DNA of 64,000 nt from Flavobacterium fluviatile (GTDB taxonomy: Bacteria > Bacteroidota > Bacteroidia > Flavobacteriales > Flavobacteriaceae): assembly GCF_010645065.1 (NCBI RefSeq), contig NZ_JAADZW010000002.1, positions 124,001-188,000 of the forward strand, read 5' to 3'. A program made the translations under genes and the position numbers. Shown in pieces: positions 15,088-24,051 of this stretch. Position 1 is the stretch's first letter. The number at the start of each line of letters is the position of its first letter. The notes below the pieces were generated by a model, which saw nothing but the letters and a program-made list of their open reading frames with translations, ran no database searches and had not been told where the DNA came from.

Positions 15088-15293
15088 CGCTCGCGCCCAA
15101 TGTCATTAAGTTAAAGGATATTGACGTCAGTTCGAGTGTTTTCTTTAAAAATGCGATAGCTTTTTTTAAAGAAAATGTATCGAGAACCTTAGTATTAGAA
15201 AGCTTCTCGATACAATTTTTAATAATAAAGCTATCGCATTATGATTAAAAATCACTCGAAGTGACGTTAACTTAATGGCATTGCGCTCGCGCC
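15088..15293. mobile_element. MITE-like palindromic element with 10-bp target duplication
   Basis: The element itself is 15098-15283 (186 bp). Its ends are CAATGTCATTAAGTTAA and the inverted TTAACTTAATGGCATTG (one mismatch in 17). The interior continues the palindrome (TTCGAGTG/CACTCGAA, ATGCGATAGCTTT/AAAGCTATCGCAT, TGTATCGAGAA/TTCTCGATACA). Both sides carry the perfect direct repeat CGCTCGCGCC (15088-15097 and 15284-15293) abutting the element, as expected of a target-site duplication. There is no coding capacity, so it would need a transposase in trans. Confidence 0.7.
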
Positions 15294-15343
15294 AGCAAAA
15301 GAAAAAATACAATTAAAATCCCATAGGATCATAAATTTTTTAT

Positions 15344-15450
15344 GAAACCGAGTTTGTGTGAGGGATAGAAGTGAAAAGCCCGCAGACCAATGCAGTGATA
15401 ACGAAATTGGTCGAGGACTTGTAACTGATAGCCCGGCCGAGGGACACGCC
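15344..15450 (+). ncRNA. Structured repeat R1, Flavo-1-like candidate (copy 2), left of the DUF1016 gene
   Basis: Starts GAAACCGAGTTTGTG. It has outer arms GTGTG/CACGC, GGG/CCC and a distal stem GACCAAT/ATTGGTC. The loop strands GATAGAAGTG and TTGTAACTGATAGCC match the other copies. It is nearly identical over about 107 bp to R2 at 16527-16636, in direct orientation. Confidence 0.55.
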
Positions 15451-15508
15451 AAAAATAAAATTGTAAAAGTCAAAAAAGTAAAACTTTGCAAAATAAAGAA
15501 TAGCAAAT

Positions 15509-16507
15509 ATGAACTTGGAAAAGAAAACATATAGCGAACTTATCGATAAAATTGGCACCTTGTTGCAAAATGGCAGACAGCAAGCTGTGCAATCGGTTAA
15601 TACTATTATGGTGCAGACTTATTGGTACGTAGGTCAGCACATTGTAGAGTTTGAGCAAAAAGGAAATGAAAAAGCTGAATATGGAAGTCAATTATTTGAA
15701 AGGCTTTCAAAGGATTTGGTACTAGCCTATGGTAAAGGGTTTAGTAGATCTAATCTTTTATACATGCGTAAGTTATATCTATCGTTTCCAATAAGTGAGA
15801 CACTGTCTCACGTATTGACTTGGAGTCATTATTTTGAAATTTTAAAAGCTAACTCGGACTTAGAAATTAGTTTTTATGTTAAACAATGCCAGAATGAACG
15901 TTGGAGTGTAAGAGAATTAAAACGTCAAATGAAGAGTTCATTGTTTGAAAGGTTAGCTTTGAGCAAAGACAAAGAAGGCGTTTTGAGATTGGCTAAAGAA
16001 GGTCATATTGTAGAAAATGCAGAAGATTTGATTAAAGACCCATTTGTGCTGGACTTTTTAAATATTCCGGAACAATATCAATATTTAGAAAATGAACTGG
16101 AAGAGAAAATTATTTCAAATTTACAGCAGTTCATTATGGAAATGGGAAAAGGTTTTGCTTTTATAGGCAGACAATATCGAATGAGTATTGGAGGAAAACA
16201 TTTTTATCTGGATTTGCTTTTTTATCACCGAATATTAAAATGTTTTGTTTTGGTTGATTTGAAAAGAGGCGAAATTGATCACCAGGATATTGGTCAGATG
16301 AATTTGTATTTGAATTATTTTAAAAAAGAAGAAGCAACAGAAGGAGATAATGAACCGATTGGAATTGTTTTAGGTGCTCATAAAAATCATATTTTGGTTG
16401 AATATGCAACAGATAGTATTACAAATAAAGTTTTGCTGAGTAAATATCAATTGTATTTGCCGGATAAAAAAACGCTTCAAAATCAATTGGATAAATTGTT
16501 AGAATAA
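15509..16507 (+). CDS. DUF1016 / YhcG-type PD-(D/E)xK nuclease-domain protein
   Basis: This 332-residue protein has an N-terminal helical DUF1016 domain (residues about 1-140, with YWYVGQHIVEFEQKG and GKGFSRSNLLYMRKLYL). Its C-terminal PD-(D/E)xK nuclease fold shows the catalytic Asp235 in YLDLLFYH and Asp250-x-Lys252 in LVDLKRGE. The length matches intact YhcG proteins. The cellular role of this family is not settled; it is often found near restriction-modification or other mobile defence genes. Here it is alone, inserted between the two metH genes and flanked by direct repeats R1 and R2, so it looks like a recently acquired cargo gene. Confidence 0.88.
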   Translation: MNLEKKTYSELIDKIGTLLQNGRQQAVQSVNTIMVQTYWYVGQHIVEFEQKGNEKAEYGSQLFERLSKDLVLAYGKGFSRSNLLYMRKLYLSFPISETLSHVLTWSHYFEILKANSDLEISFYVKQCQNERWSVRELKRQMKSSLFERLALSKDKEGVLRLAKEGHIVENAEDLIKDPFVLDFLNIPEQYQYLENELEEKIISNLQQFIMEMGKGFAFIGRQYRMSIGGKHFYLDLLFYHRILKCFVLVDLKRGEIDHQDIGQMNLYLNYFKKEEATEGDNEPIGIVLGAHKNHILVEYATDSITNKVLLSKYQLYLPDKKTLQNQLDKLLE

Positions 16508-16526
16508 GAAAAAGTAATTTTATTTT

Positions 16527-16636
16527 GAAACCAAGTTTGCGTGAGGGATAGAAGTGAAAAGCCCACAGACCAATGCAGTGATAACGAAATTGGTCGAGGA
16601 CTTGTAACGGATAGCCCGACCCGGAGGGACACGCCC
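16527..16636 (+). ncRNA. Structured repeat R2, Flavo-1-like candidate (copy 3), right of the DUF1016 gene
   Basis: Direct copy of R1 with only a few substitutions. The outer stem here is GCGTG/CACGC where R1 has GTGTG/CACGC (pairing preserved by wobble). The distal stem GACCAAT/ATTGGTC is unchanged. It starts 20 nt after the DUF1016 stop. Confidence 0.55.
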
Positions 16637-16656
16637 AAAATATTAAACATAAATAA

Positions 16657-16682
16657 CTACAAGGTTTTTAAAATCTTGCAGG
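16657..16682 (+). repeat. Palindromic repeat at the right edge of the metH island
   Basis: Arms CTACAAGGTTTT and AAAATCTTGCAG. Nearly the reverse complement of 14815-14841, and 67 nt before the second metH gene. Confidence 0.6.
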
Positions 16683-16748
16683 AAAGAAATAAGAATAAAA
16701 AAAACTCAGAATCTAAGCATCTTAGAATCTCAGTAACTTTAAAAAGAA

Positions 16749-19424
16749 ATGACAGAAAAAAGAAGAGACCTTGTATTATCAGGATTAGAACCTTTGATTA
16801 TTACGCCGGAAAGTGTTTTTGTAAACGTTGGTGAGCGTACGAATGTAACGGGTTCGCGAAAATTCCTTCGATTAATCAAGGAAGAGAAATATGATGAGGC
16901 ACTTGATATTGCAAGACAGCAGGTAGAAGGAGGAGCGCAAATCATCGATATCAATATGGATGAAGGAATGTTGGATGGCGTAAATGCCATGACCAAATTC
17001 TTAAACTTGATTGCTGCAGAACCGGATATTTCGAGAGTGCCAATTATGATCGACAGTTCGAAATGGGAAATCATCGAAGCAGGTCTTAAAGTAGTACAAG
17101 GAAAAAGCGTTGTAAACTCGATTTCGTTAAAAGAAGGAGAAGAAGCTTTTATTCAACATGCTAAACTTATCAAGCGTTACGGAGCGGCGGCAATTGTAAT
17201 GGCTTTTGACGAAGTGGGTCAGGCGGATAATTACGATCGTCGTGTGGAAATTTGTGCGCGTTCGTACGATATTTTGGTAAACAAAGTAGGTTTTCCTCCG
17301 CAGGATATTATCTTCGATTTGAATATTTTCCCGGTTGCAACAGGAATGGAGGAACACCGTCTGAATGCATTGGACTTTTTTAGAGGAACAAGATGGGTTC
17401 GTGAGAACTTGCCACACGCACATATTAGCGGTGGTGTAAGTAACGTTTCGTTTTCTTTTAGAGGAAATGACGTTGTTCGTGAAGCGATGCACTCGGTATT
17501 TTTATACCATGCCATTAAAGAAGGAATGACGATGGGAATCGTGAATCCGGAGATGCTGACGATTTATGATGATATCCCGAAAGATTTATTAGAACACGTT
17601 GAAGACGTAATTTTAGATAGAAGAGACGACGCAACAGAAAGACTTTTAGATTTTGCCGAAAGTGTAAAAGGCGAAGCAAAAAGCGATGAAAAAGCCGTTC
17701 AGGAATGGCGTTTAGGATCGGTTCAGGATCGTATTACACATTCGTTGGTAAAAGGAATAGATGCTTTTATCGAAGAAGATGTTGAAGAAGCACGTTTGGC
17801 GGCAACAAAACCAATTGAAGTTATCGAAATCAATTTGATGGCCGGAATGAATGTGGTTGGAGATTTGTTCGGAAGCGGAAAAATGTTCCTGCCGCAGGTT
17901 GTAAAATCGGCTCGTGTAATGAAAAAAGCGGTTGCGTATTTATTGCCTTTTATCGAAGCAAGTAAACAAGCCGGAGATAAACAAGGTAACGGAAAAATCC
18001 TGATGGCGACTGTAAAAGGCGACGTTCACGATATTGGAAAAAATATCGTTTCGGTAGTTTTGGCCTGTAATAATTATGAGATTGTAGATTTAGGAGTAAT
18101 GGTTCCTCCGGAAAAAATTATTGCGGCGGCTATCGAACATAATGTCGACATTATTGGTTTAAGCGGACTGATCACGCCTTCGCTTGACGAAATGGTATAT
18201 TTGGCCAAGGAATTAGACAAACAAGATATTAAAATCCCGATTATGATTGGTGGAGCAACAACTTCGCGTGCGCATACTGCCGTGAAAATTGCACCTCAGT
18301 ACAGAGAAACTGTAATTCACGTAAACGATGCTTCGAGAGCCGTTACCGTTGCCGGAAATCTGTTAGATCATAATAGAAAAATATATGCTGCCGATATTCG
18401 TGCAGAATATGATTCGTTTAGAGAAACGTTCTTGAACCGTTCAAGAGATAAAAATTTCTTAACGATTGAAGATGCCCGTAAAAACAAATTACCATTGGAT
18501 TGGAGCGAATACACTCCGGTAAAACCAAAGGTAATTGGCGCACAAACCATCGAAGTAGAACTGGATGTTTTGGTTCCGTATATCGACTGGACACCATTCT
18601 TCCAAACTTGGGAATTGTATGGAAAATACCCGAAAATTTTAACGGATGAGGTTGTGGGTGAACAGGCAACTTCTGTATTTAATGATGCTCAGGCAATGCT
18701 GAAAGTAATTTTGGAAGAGAAAAAACTTCAGGCTAAAGGTATTTACGGAATTTTCCCTGCGAATCAGGTAAATGACGATGATATCGAATTGCGCGATGAA
18801 AACGGAAAAGTTTTAGAGAAATTCTTAACGCTTCGTCAGCAGTCACAAAAAACGAAAGGTGCGCCAAATATCGCTTTAGCCGATTTCATTCTGCCAAAAG
18901 ACAGCGGAATCGACGATTATATGGGAGCTTTCTGCGTAACAACCGGTTTTGGTGTTGACGAATGGGCAGCGCAATACGAAAAGGATTTAGACGATTATAA
19001 TTCGATTATGGTAAAAGCGCTTGCGGATCGTTTTGCAGAAGCTTTTGCCGAATATCTTCACGAAAGAGTGCGTAAAGATTTCTGGGGCTACGATTCGGAA
19101 GAATCTTTAACAAACGAAGAATTAATTAAAGAAAATTATAAAGGAATCCGTCCAGCGCCGGGATATCCTGCCTGTCCGGATCACTTGGAAAAACCAACAA
19201 TCTGGAAACTTTTAGATGTTGAAAAACAAATAGGGGTAACACTGACAGAAAGTATGGCGATGTGGCCGGCTTCATCAGTTTCAGGATATTATTTCGGGAA
19301 TCCAAAAAGTAGATATTTCGGACTCGGAAAAATAAAAGAAGATCAGGTAACAGATTACGCCAAACGCCGAAATGTACCGCTTGATTACGCAATGAAATGG
19401 TTAAACCCTAATATAGCAGACTAA
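16749..19424 (+). CDS. metH: Methionine synthase, methyl-THF/cobalamin/reactivation modules (split MetH C-part)
   Basis: This 891-residue protein completes cobalamin-dependent methionine synthase. The pterin-binding barrel starts with [16 protein letters not shown] helical cap and the Rossmann B12 domain follow with [12 protein letters not shown], whose His is the cobalt ligand (about residue 425). The C-terminal AdoMet reactivation domain has [14 protein letters not shown] and [14 protein letters not shown]. It takes methyl groups from methyl-THF, made by MetF from the next gene, and passes them to homocysteine on the separate metH N-part. The interposed repeat island may weaken co-transcription with the riboswitch-led first gene. 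Confidence 0.95.
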   Translation: MTEKRRDLVLSGLEPLIITPESVFVNVGERTNVTGSRKFLRLIKEEKYDEALDIARQQVEGGAQIIDINMDEGMLDGVNAMTKFLNLIAAEPDISRVPIMIDSSKWEIIEAGLKVVQGKSVVNSISLKEGEEAFIQHAKLIKRYGAAAIVMAFDEVGQADNYDRRVEICARSYDILVNKVGFPPQDIIFDLNIFPVATGMEEHRLNALDFFRGTRWVRENLPHAHISGGVSNVSFSFRGNDVVREAMHSVFLYHAIKEGMTMGIVNPEMLTIYDDIPKDLLEHVEDVILDRRDDATERLLDFAESVKGEAKSDEKAVQEWRLGSVQDRITHSLVKGIDAFIEEDVEEARLAATKPIEVIEINLMAGMNVVGDLFGSGKMFLPQVVKSARVMKKAVAYLLPFIEASKQAGDKQGNGKILMATVKGDVHDIGKNIVSVVLACNNYEIVDLGVMVPPEKIIAAAIEHNVDIIGLSGLITPSLDEMVYLAKELDKQDIKIPIMIGGATTSRAHTAVKIAPQYRETVIHVNDASRAVTVAGNLLDHNRKIYAADIRAEYDSFRETFLNRSRDKNFLTIEDARKNKLPLDWSEYTPVKPKVIGAQTIEVELDVLVPYIDWTPFFQTWELYGKYPKILTDEVVGEQATSVFNDAQAMLKVILEEKKLQAKGIYGIFPANQVNDDDIELRDENGKVLEKFLTLRQQSQKTKGAPNIALADFILPKDSGIDDYMGAFCVTTGFGVDEWAAQYEKDLDDYNSIMVKALADRFAEAFAEYLHERVRKDFWGYDSEESLTNEELIKENYKGIRPAPGYPACPDHLEKPTIWKLLDVEKQIGVTLTESMAMWPASSVSGYYFGNPKSRYFGLGKIKEDQVTDYAKRRNVPLDYAMKWLNPNIAD

Positions 19425-19454
19425 CAAAAGTTATTTTAGTTTCATGTTTAAAGT

Positions 19455-19530
19455 TTCAAGTTGCTGTAGACAACCTGAAACCTGAAACCTGACACGAGGC
19501 TTTAGCCGAATCGGCGAAGCAAACTTGAAA
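19455..19530 (+). repeat. Spacer repeats of CCTGAAAC type
   Basis: GTTTCAAG and CTTGAAAC arms enclose tandem CCTGAAACCTGAAACCTGA units between metH and metF, similar to 5991-6030. Confidence 0.4.
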
Positions 19531-19543
19531 CAAAAAACAAATA

Positions 19544-20500
19544 ATGAAAGTAACAGAACATATAGAAAACGCCAAAGGAAAAACATTATTCTCATTTGAA
19601 ATTATTCCTCCTCAAAAAGGGAAAAGCATTCAGGAATTATACGACAATATTGATCCGTTGATGGAATTTAAACCGCCATTTATTGATGTAACAACCTCTC
19701 GTGAAGAGTACATTTACATTGATAGAGGTAACGGACTTTTAGACAAAAAAATGACCCGTATGCGTCCGGGAACGCTTGGAATCTGCGCTTCTATAAAGCA
19801 TAAATACAATGTAGATACTGTGCCGCATTTACTTTGCGGAGGATTTACTAAGGAAGAAACGGAATATGTGTTAGTGGATTGTCACTATCTGGGAATTAAT
19901 AATGTGATGGCGCTTCGTGGAGATGCTATGAAACACGAACAGTCCTTCGTCCCTAAAGAAGGCGGTAATCATTATGCTGTTGATCTGGTTAGACAAATAA
20001 ATGATCTGAACTGCGGAAAATATCTTCATGAAGTAATGGATGTCGACAACAGAGCTGATTTTTGTATTGGTGTTGCAGGTTATCCGGAGAAACATCTGGA
20101 GTCTCCTTCTTTGCAGTCTGATTTGCGACGACTAAAAGAAAAAGTAGATGCCGGGGCTGATTACGTAGTTACACAAATGTTTTTTGACAATGCTAAATAT
20201 TTTGCTTTTGTAGAAAAAGCAAGGGAAATGGGCATTACAGTACCAATTATTCCAGGAATTAAACCCATTGCTGTTCAAAAACACATGCAGATTCTGCCTC
20301 AGATTTTCCGTATCGATTTACCGGAAGACTTGATTCACGAAGTAGATAAATGCAAAAATAATGCTGAAATCAAACAGGTAGGAGTCGAATGGGCAATCCA
20401 GCAGTCAAAAGAATTAAAAGCCGCAGGAGTTCCTTTTTTACACTATTATTCAATGGGTAAATCTGAAAATATTCGTCAGATTGCCAGCCAGGTTTTTTAA
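19544..20500 (+). CDS. metF: 5,10-methylenetetrahydrofolate reductase
   Basis: This 318-residue cytoplasmic FAD enzyme reduces methylene-THF to methyl-THF, the methyl donor for methionine synthase. The N-terminal FSFEIIPPQKG carries the catalytic glutamate. LGINNVMALRGDAM and GADYVVTQMFFDN are the typical central barrel motifs. It lies 119 nt after the second metH gene and in the same direction, completing the methionine cluster. Confidence 0.95.
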   Translation: MKVTEHIENAKGKTLFSFEIIPPQKGKSIQELYDNIDPLMEFKPPFIDVTTSREEYIYIDRGNGLLDKKMTRMRPGTLGICASIKHKYNVDTVPHLLCGGFTKEETEYVLVDCHYLGINNVMALRGDAMKHEQSFVPKEGGNHYAVDLVRQINDLNCGKYLHEVMDVDNRADFCIGVAGYPEKHLESPSLQSDLRRLKEKVDAGADYVVTQMFFDNAKYFAFVEKAREMGITVPIIPGIKPIAVQKHMQILPQIFRIDLPEDLIHEVDKCKNNAEIKQVGVEWAIQQSKELKAAGVPFLHYYSMGKSENIRQIASQVF

Positions 20501-20561
20501 TTTCAACCATTAGGTATTAAGTAAATAAAGTTACTTTTTCTGGTAAAGAATAAAAAGCTTC

Positions 20562-20640
20562 AGGAGCTATTTCCAGCTGTTCCTTCCAATCTTTTGTGCC
20601 GAACCCCGGCACAAAAGGATTTTCCCTCCCATCTGGGCTA
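20562..20640 (-). ncRNA. Structured repeat, Flavo-1-like candidate (copy 4)
   Basis: On the minus strand it starts TAGCCCAGATGGGAGG and ends AACAGCTGGAAATAGC. Basal arms CCAG/CTGG; distal stem CTTTTGTGCC paired with GGCACAAAAG. Confidence 0.5.
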
Positions 20641-20684
20641 GGGCATTTGGCATTTTAATTTCAATTTGTAATAATTAAAAAATT

Positions 20685-21338
20685 ATGGAAAAAGAAGAAC
20701 TACAGGCAATAGCATCCCAATTAAAACATCCATCCGGAGAAAAAGGAATCGAAATGGCAAATATGATGAACGAAACGAACATCAATATGACCAGACATTC
20801 CATTCAAAATCTAAATATTTTAAAAGAAAATAAAATTCTGGAATTAGGTCACGGAAATGCTGGCCATATTGAATTCCTTTTTGAACAGGGAGAAAACCTG
20901 AACTATTACGGACTTGAAATGTCGGAACTGATGTTTCAGGAAGCACGCAAGATCAACCGAAATTTTGTCTCTCAAAAACAAGCTTTCTTTTCGGTTTATG
21001 ATGGAAATATGATTCCGTTTGAAAATGATTTTTTTGATAAAATATTTACTGTAAATACTATTTATTTTTGGCAGAAGCCTGAAGAATTGCTTTCAGAAAT
21101 TTACAGGGTTTTAAAACCAAATGGAAATTTCTGTCTGACATTTGCTGAGGAAAGTTTTATGAAAACGCTTCCGTTTACACAATTTGAATTTGAGCTTTAC
21201 AGTACAGAAAAAGCACTAAAACTAATTGAAAAAACTGTTTTTAAAATTGTTTATACTGAAAGCCAGACTGAAAAGGTAAAAAGCAAAACAGGCGAATTGG
21301 TTGACCGGGCTTTTACTACAATTGTTTTAGAGAAGTAA
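20685..21338 (+). CDS. Class I SAM-dependent methyltransferase
   Basis: This is a 217-residue Rossmann-fold methyltransferase. Motif I is ILELGHGNAGHIEFL, which has His where many relatives have Gly/Cys. The post-I segment is YYGLEMSELMFQEA, and the UbiE-like LLSEIYRVLKPNG closes the core. The acceptor cannot be told from the sequence. It stands alone between metF and a PLP decarboxylase in the same direction, with no tight operon spacing. The ATG at 20685 gives a normal family length. Confidence 0.85.
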   Translation: MEKEELQAIASQLKHPSGEKGIEMANMMNETNINMTRHSIQNLNILKENKILELGHGNAGHIEFLFEQGENLNYYGLEMSELMFQEARKINRNFVSQKQAFFSVYDGNMIPFENDFFDKIFTVNTIYFWQKPEELLSEIYRVLKPNGNFCLTFAEESFMKTLPFTQFEFELYSTEKALKLIEKTVFKIVYTESQTEKVKSKTGELVDRAFTTIVLEK

Positions 21339-21413
21339 AATTTTTATCAGTTTTAATCATTCTGTTTTATTGCTTACTATTTTATACGTCAAATTTTTTA
21401 AAATTACTTAATA

Positions 21414-22817
21414 ATGAATTCAGTACTTCAACACGATTTAAATAATTTTGAAAATATTTTAGAAAAAACAAAACAGCAGGGAATCGACTTTTTGAATAAT
21501 CTCGAAAATATTCCGACTTCTAACAAAAATTCAATCGATCACAGCAGAGAATTAAACGAATTAGGTTTAGGTTCTCTTGCGGCTTTAGAAGAGTTTAATG
21601 AAAGACTTGCACCGTTAATGGTTGCTTCTTCGGGACCAAGATATTGGGGTTTTGTAACCGGTGGTTCAACACCGGCATCTATTGTTGGCGACTGGCTGAC
21701 TTCAATTTACGACCAAAACACACAAGCTGTAAAAGCGCAGGGAGGCGTATCGGCATTAATCGAATTTGAAACAATTAATCTGCTTTTGCAATTATTAGAG
21801 CTGCCAAAATCATTTTTAGGAGGATTTGTAACCGGCGCAACAATGTCAAATTTTACTTGTTTAGGAGTTGCGAGACAATGGTTTGGAAAACAATCGGGTA
21901 AAGATTTTGCTAAAAACGGAATAACAGAAACCATAAATATTTTTTCTGCTACACCACATTCTTCTTCCATAAAAACATTATCGATGTTGGGAATTGGAAG
22001 CCAGAATTATACCGTGATTCAAACCATGGCAGGAAATCGTGAAGCAATTAATGTAACTGATTTAGAGGAAAATATAAAAAACCTGAGCGGGAAACCTTTT
22101 ATTTTAATTTCGAGTGCTGCAACAGTAAATACAGCCGATTTTGATGATTTTGTGGCTATTTCAAAACTAAGAGAAAAGTACAAATTCTGGTGGCATATTG
22201 ATGCTGCTTTTGGAGGTTTTGCAGCAGTTTCAGATAAATATAAACATCTGGTAAAAGGCTGGGAAGGCGCAGACAGTATTACAATTGATTGTCATAAATG
22301 GCTGAATGTACCTTATGAAAGTGCTTTTTATTTGATAAAAGAGCAGCATACAGCTTTGCAGATTGAAACTTTTCAAAACTCAAATGCACCATATTTAGGA
22401 AACCCATTAGAGAATTTTAATTATCTGAATGTACTTCCTGAAAATTCAAGGCGTTTAAGGGCTCTGCCTGTTTGGTTTTCACTATTGGCATACGGAAAAG
22501 AAGGTTTCCGGGATATAGTTGAAAATAACATTACATTGGCTCTGCACTTCGGAAATGCTCTTATTGAGGATGAATCTTTTGAGCTTCTGGCGCCAATTCG
22601 CTTGAACAATGTATGTTTTACATTAAAAGGCGACTATAATCAGGAAAAAGTAGCTCAGTTTTTGTCTGAACTTAATGACACCGGAAAAGTATTCATGACA
22701 CCAACTGTTTATCAAAATAAAAAAGGAATCCGGGCTTCATTTGTAAATTGGAGAACAACGGAAGAAGACATAATCATTGTTATAAAAGAAATGAAAGAAG
22801 TTTTTTCTAATGTTTAA
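21414..22817 (+). CDS. PLP-dependent group II decarboxylase
   Basis: This 467-residue fold-type I PLP enzyme resembles the glutamate/aromatic amino acid/diaminobutyrate decarboxylases. The PLP lysine is in TIDCHKWLNVPYE (about residue 305). The FWWHIDAAFGGFA segment supplies the Asp that contacts the pyridine nitrogen. YDQNTQAVKAQGGVSALIE near the N-terminus fits the substrate-side loop of this family. The exact amino acid substrate is not evident. Confidence 0.85.
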   Translation: MNSVLQHDLNNFENILEKTKQQGIDFLNNLENIPTSNKNSIDHSRELNELGLGSLAALEEFNERLAPLMVASSGPRYWGFVTGGSTPASIVGDWLTSIYDQNTQAVKAQGGVSALIEFETINLLLQLLELPKSFLGGFVTGATMSNFTCLGVARQWFGKQSGKDFAKNGITETINIFSATPHSSSIKTLSMLGIGSQNYTVIQTMAGNREAINVTDLEENIKNLSGKPFILISSAATVNTADFDDFVAISKLREKYKFWWHIDAAFGGFAAVSDKYKHLVKGWEGADSITIDCHKWLNVPYESAFYLIKEQHTALQIETFQNSNAPYLGNPLENFNYLNVLPENSRRLRALPVWFSLLAYGKEGFRDIVENNITLALHFGNALIEDESFELLAPIRLNNVCFTLKGDYNQEKVAQFLSELNDTGKVFMTPTVYQNKKGIRASFVNWRTTEEDIIIVIKEMKEVFSNV

Positions 22818-22840
22818 TCATCTTAAACCAATTATAATAA

Positions 22841-22872
22841 AAGAAAGATCTGCAAAAAAACAGATCCTTTTC
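22841..22872 (+). terminator. Terminator after the PLP decarboxylase
   Basis: Arms AGAAAGATCTG and CAGATCCTTTTCT around an A7 loop. The rest of the 317-nt gap up to 23134 is AT-rich and shows nothing else I can support. Confidence 0.6.
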
Positions 22873-23134
22873 TATTCAAAAAAAAAATAAAAAACAAAAA
22901 AAGTAACTAAAGACATCGGTTTCAAAGAATGTCAAAACCATTTATAATTACAAATATAAAACTATTTATAATAAATCTAAATAAAAATAGAAAAATATTT
23001 AATTTTTATAGTATATGTTACAAACTAGAAGGATAAAAAGGATAATGCATTTTAAATCAGTAAATGACAAATTTGTATGGGGCGAATTGTTTTGATTGCC
23101 TTATATTTAGCATTTATTTGTAAATGAATCGAGA

Positions 23135-23986
23135 ATGAAAATTGTAAAAAAGAATTTCTGTTTGTGTCTTCTGATTTTTTCAAATGTTATTTTATCACAA
23201 AACAAAGATCTTCAGATTCCATTATGGGAAAATGGTGCTCCGGGTTTTGAAAATCTTAAGAATGAACCGGAGCAGGCTCAGGACTGGTGGGTCAGAAACA
23301 TTCATAATCCATCAATAACGGCATATTTCCCAGAGAAACCAAATGGTATGGCTGTGCTTATTTGTCCGGGAGGTGGACATGAAAACCTCGTTTTTAATTC
23401 GGAAGGAAAAGATGCGGCTGTGTTTTTAAACAGTATAGGAATAACGGCCTTTGTTTTAAAATATCGTTTAGCCAGAACAAAAGATTCGCCATATAAATTA
23501 GAAACACATGTCAAGCAGGACGCCGAAAGAGCGATGAGAGTCATAAGAAGCAAAGCAGCCGAATTCAAAATTGATGCTAACCGGATTGGTGCGATGGGAT
23601 TTTCAGCAGGCGGTGAAGTTGTCGCAATGATTGCTTATAATTCTAATAATGTTTTAAAAAACACTTCGGATGCAATAGACAAATTAGACGCACAGCCCAA
23701 TTTTCAAATATTAGTTTATCCCGGACCCTTGTTTATTCCGAAAGAGATTAAGGCAGATGCTCCGCCCGCTTTTTTAGTAGCGGCAAATGATGATTCCTGC
23801 TGTTCGGCACCGATAGTTGAGCTGCTTAATGGATACCGAAAAGCAGATGTGCCTGTAGAAATGCATTTGTACTCAAAAGGTGGTCATGCTTTTAATATGG
23901 GAAAAAGATCCAAAACAAATTCCTTAAAAACCTGGTCCCAACGATTAGCGGACTGGTTTGAAGATAATAATTATTTTGTGAAGTGA
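23135..23986 (+). CDS. Exported alpha/beta hydrolase (esterase-like)
   Basis: A 283-residue secreted alpha/beta hydrolase with an N-terminal hydrophobic signal of about 20 residues ending near ILSQ. The nucleophile elbow GFSAGGE holds the catalytic serine (about residue 153). GGHAFNMG near the C-terminus holds the histidine. The oxyanion-type motif CPGGGHE precedes them. The pattern is close to acetyl-xylan-esterase-like proteins often labelled as xylanase-associated in Bacteroidota, but no glycan-utilisation genes are adjacent, so the substrate is open. Confidence 0.83.
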   Translation: MKIVKKNFCLCLLIFSNVILSQNKDLQIPLWENGAPGFENLKNEPEQAQDWWVRNIHNPSITAYFPEKPNGMAVLICPGGGHENLVFNSEGKDAAVFLNSIGITAFVLKYRLARTKDSPYKLETHVKQDAERAMRVIRSKAAEFKIDANRIGAMGFSAGGEVVAMIAYNSNNVLKNTSDAIDKLDAQPNFQILVYPGPLFIPKEIKADAPPAFLVAANDDSCCSAPIVELLNGYRKADVPVEMHLYSKGGHAFNMGKRSKTNSLKTWSQRLADWFEDNNYFVK

Positions 23987-23997
23987 TTTTATAAAAG

Positions 23998-24032
23998 AAA
24001 GCCCGTTTAAAATTTTAAAACGGGCTTTTTTT
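23998..24032. terminator. Bidirectional terminator between the esterase and gldA
   Basis: Arms AAAGCCCGTTT and AAACGGGCTTT with a 9-nt AT loop and a T8 run between convergent genes. Confidence 0.9.
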
Positions 24033-24051
24033 TATCTTAAATCGAAAAATC

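Noticed and set aside
15344..16636. Composite transposon with R1/R2 as IS ends
   Set aside because: Neither repeat encodes a transposase or has inverted termini with a target duplication; the same element occurs singly at six other places, so recombination between repeats is a better reading.
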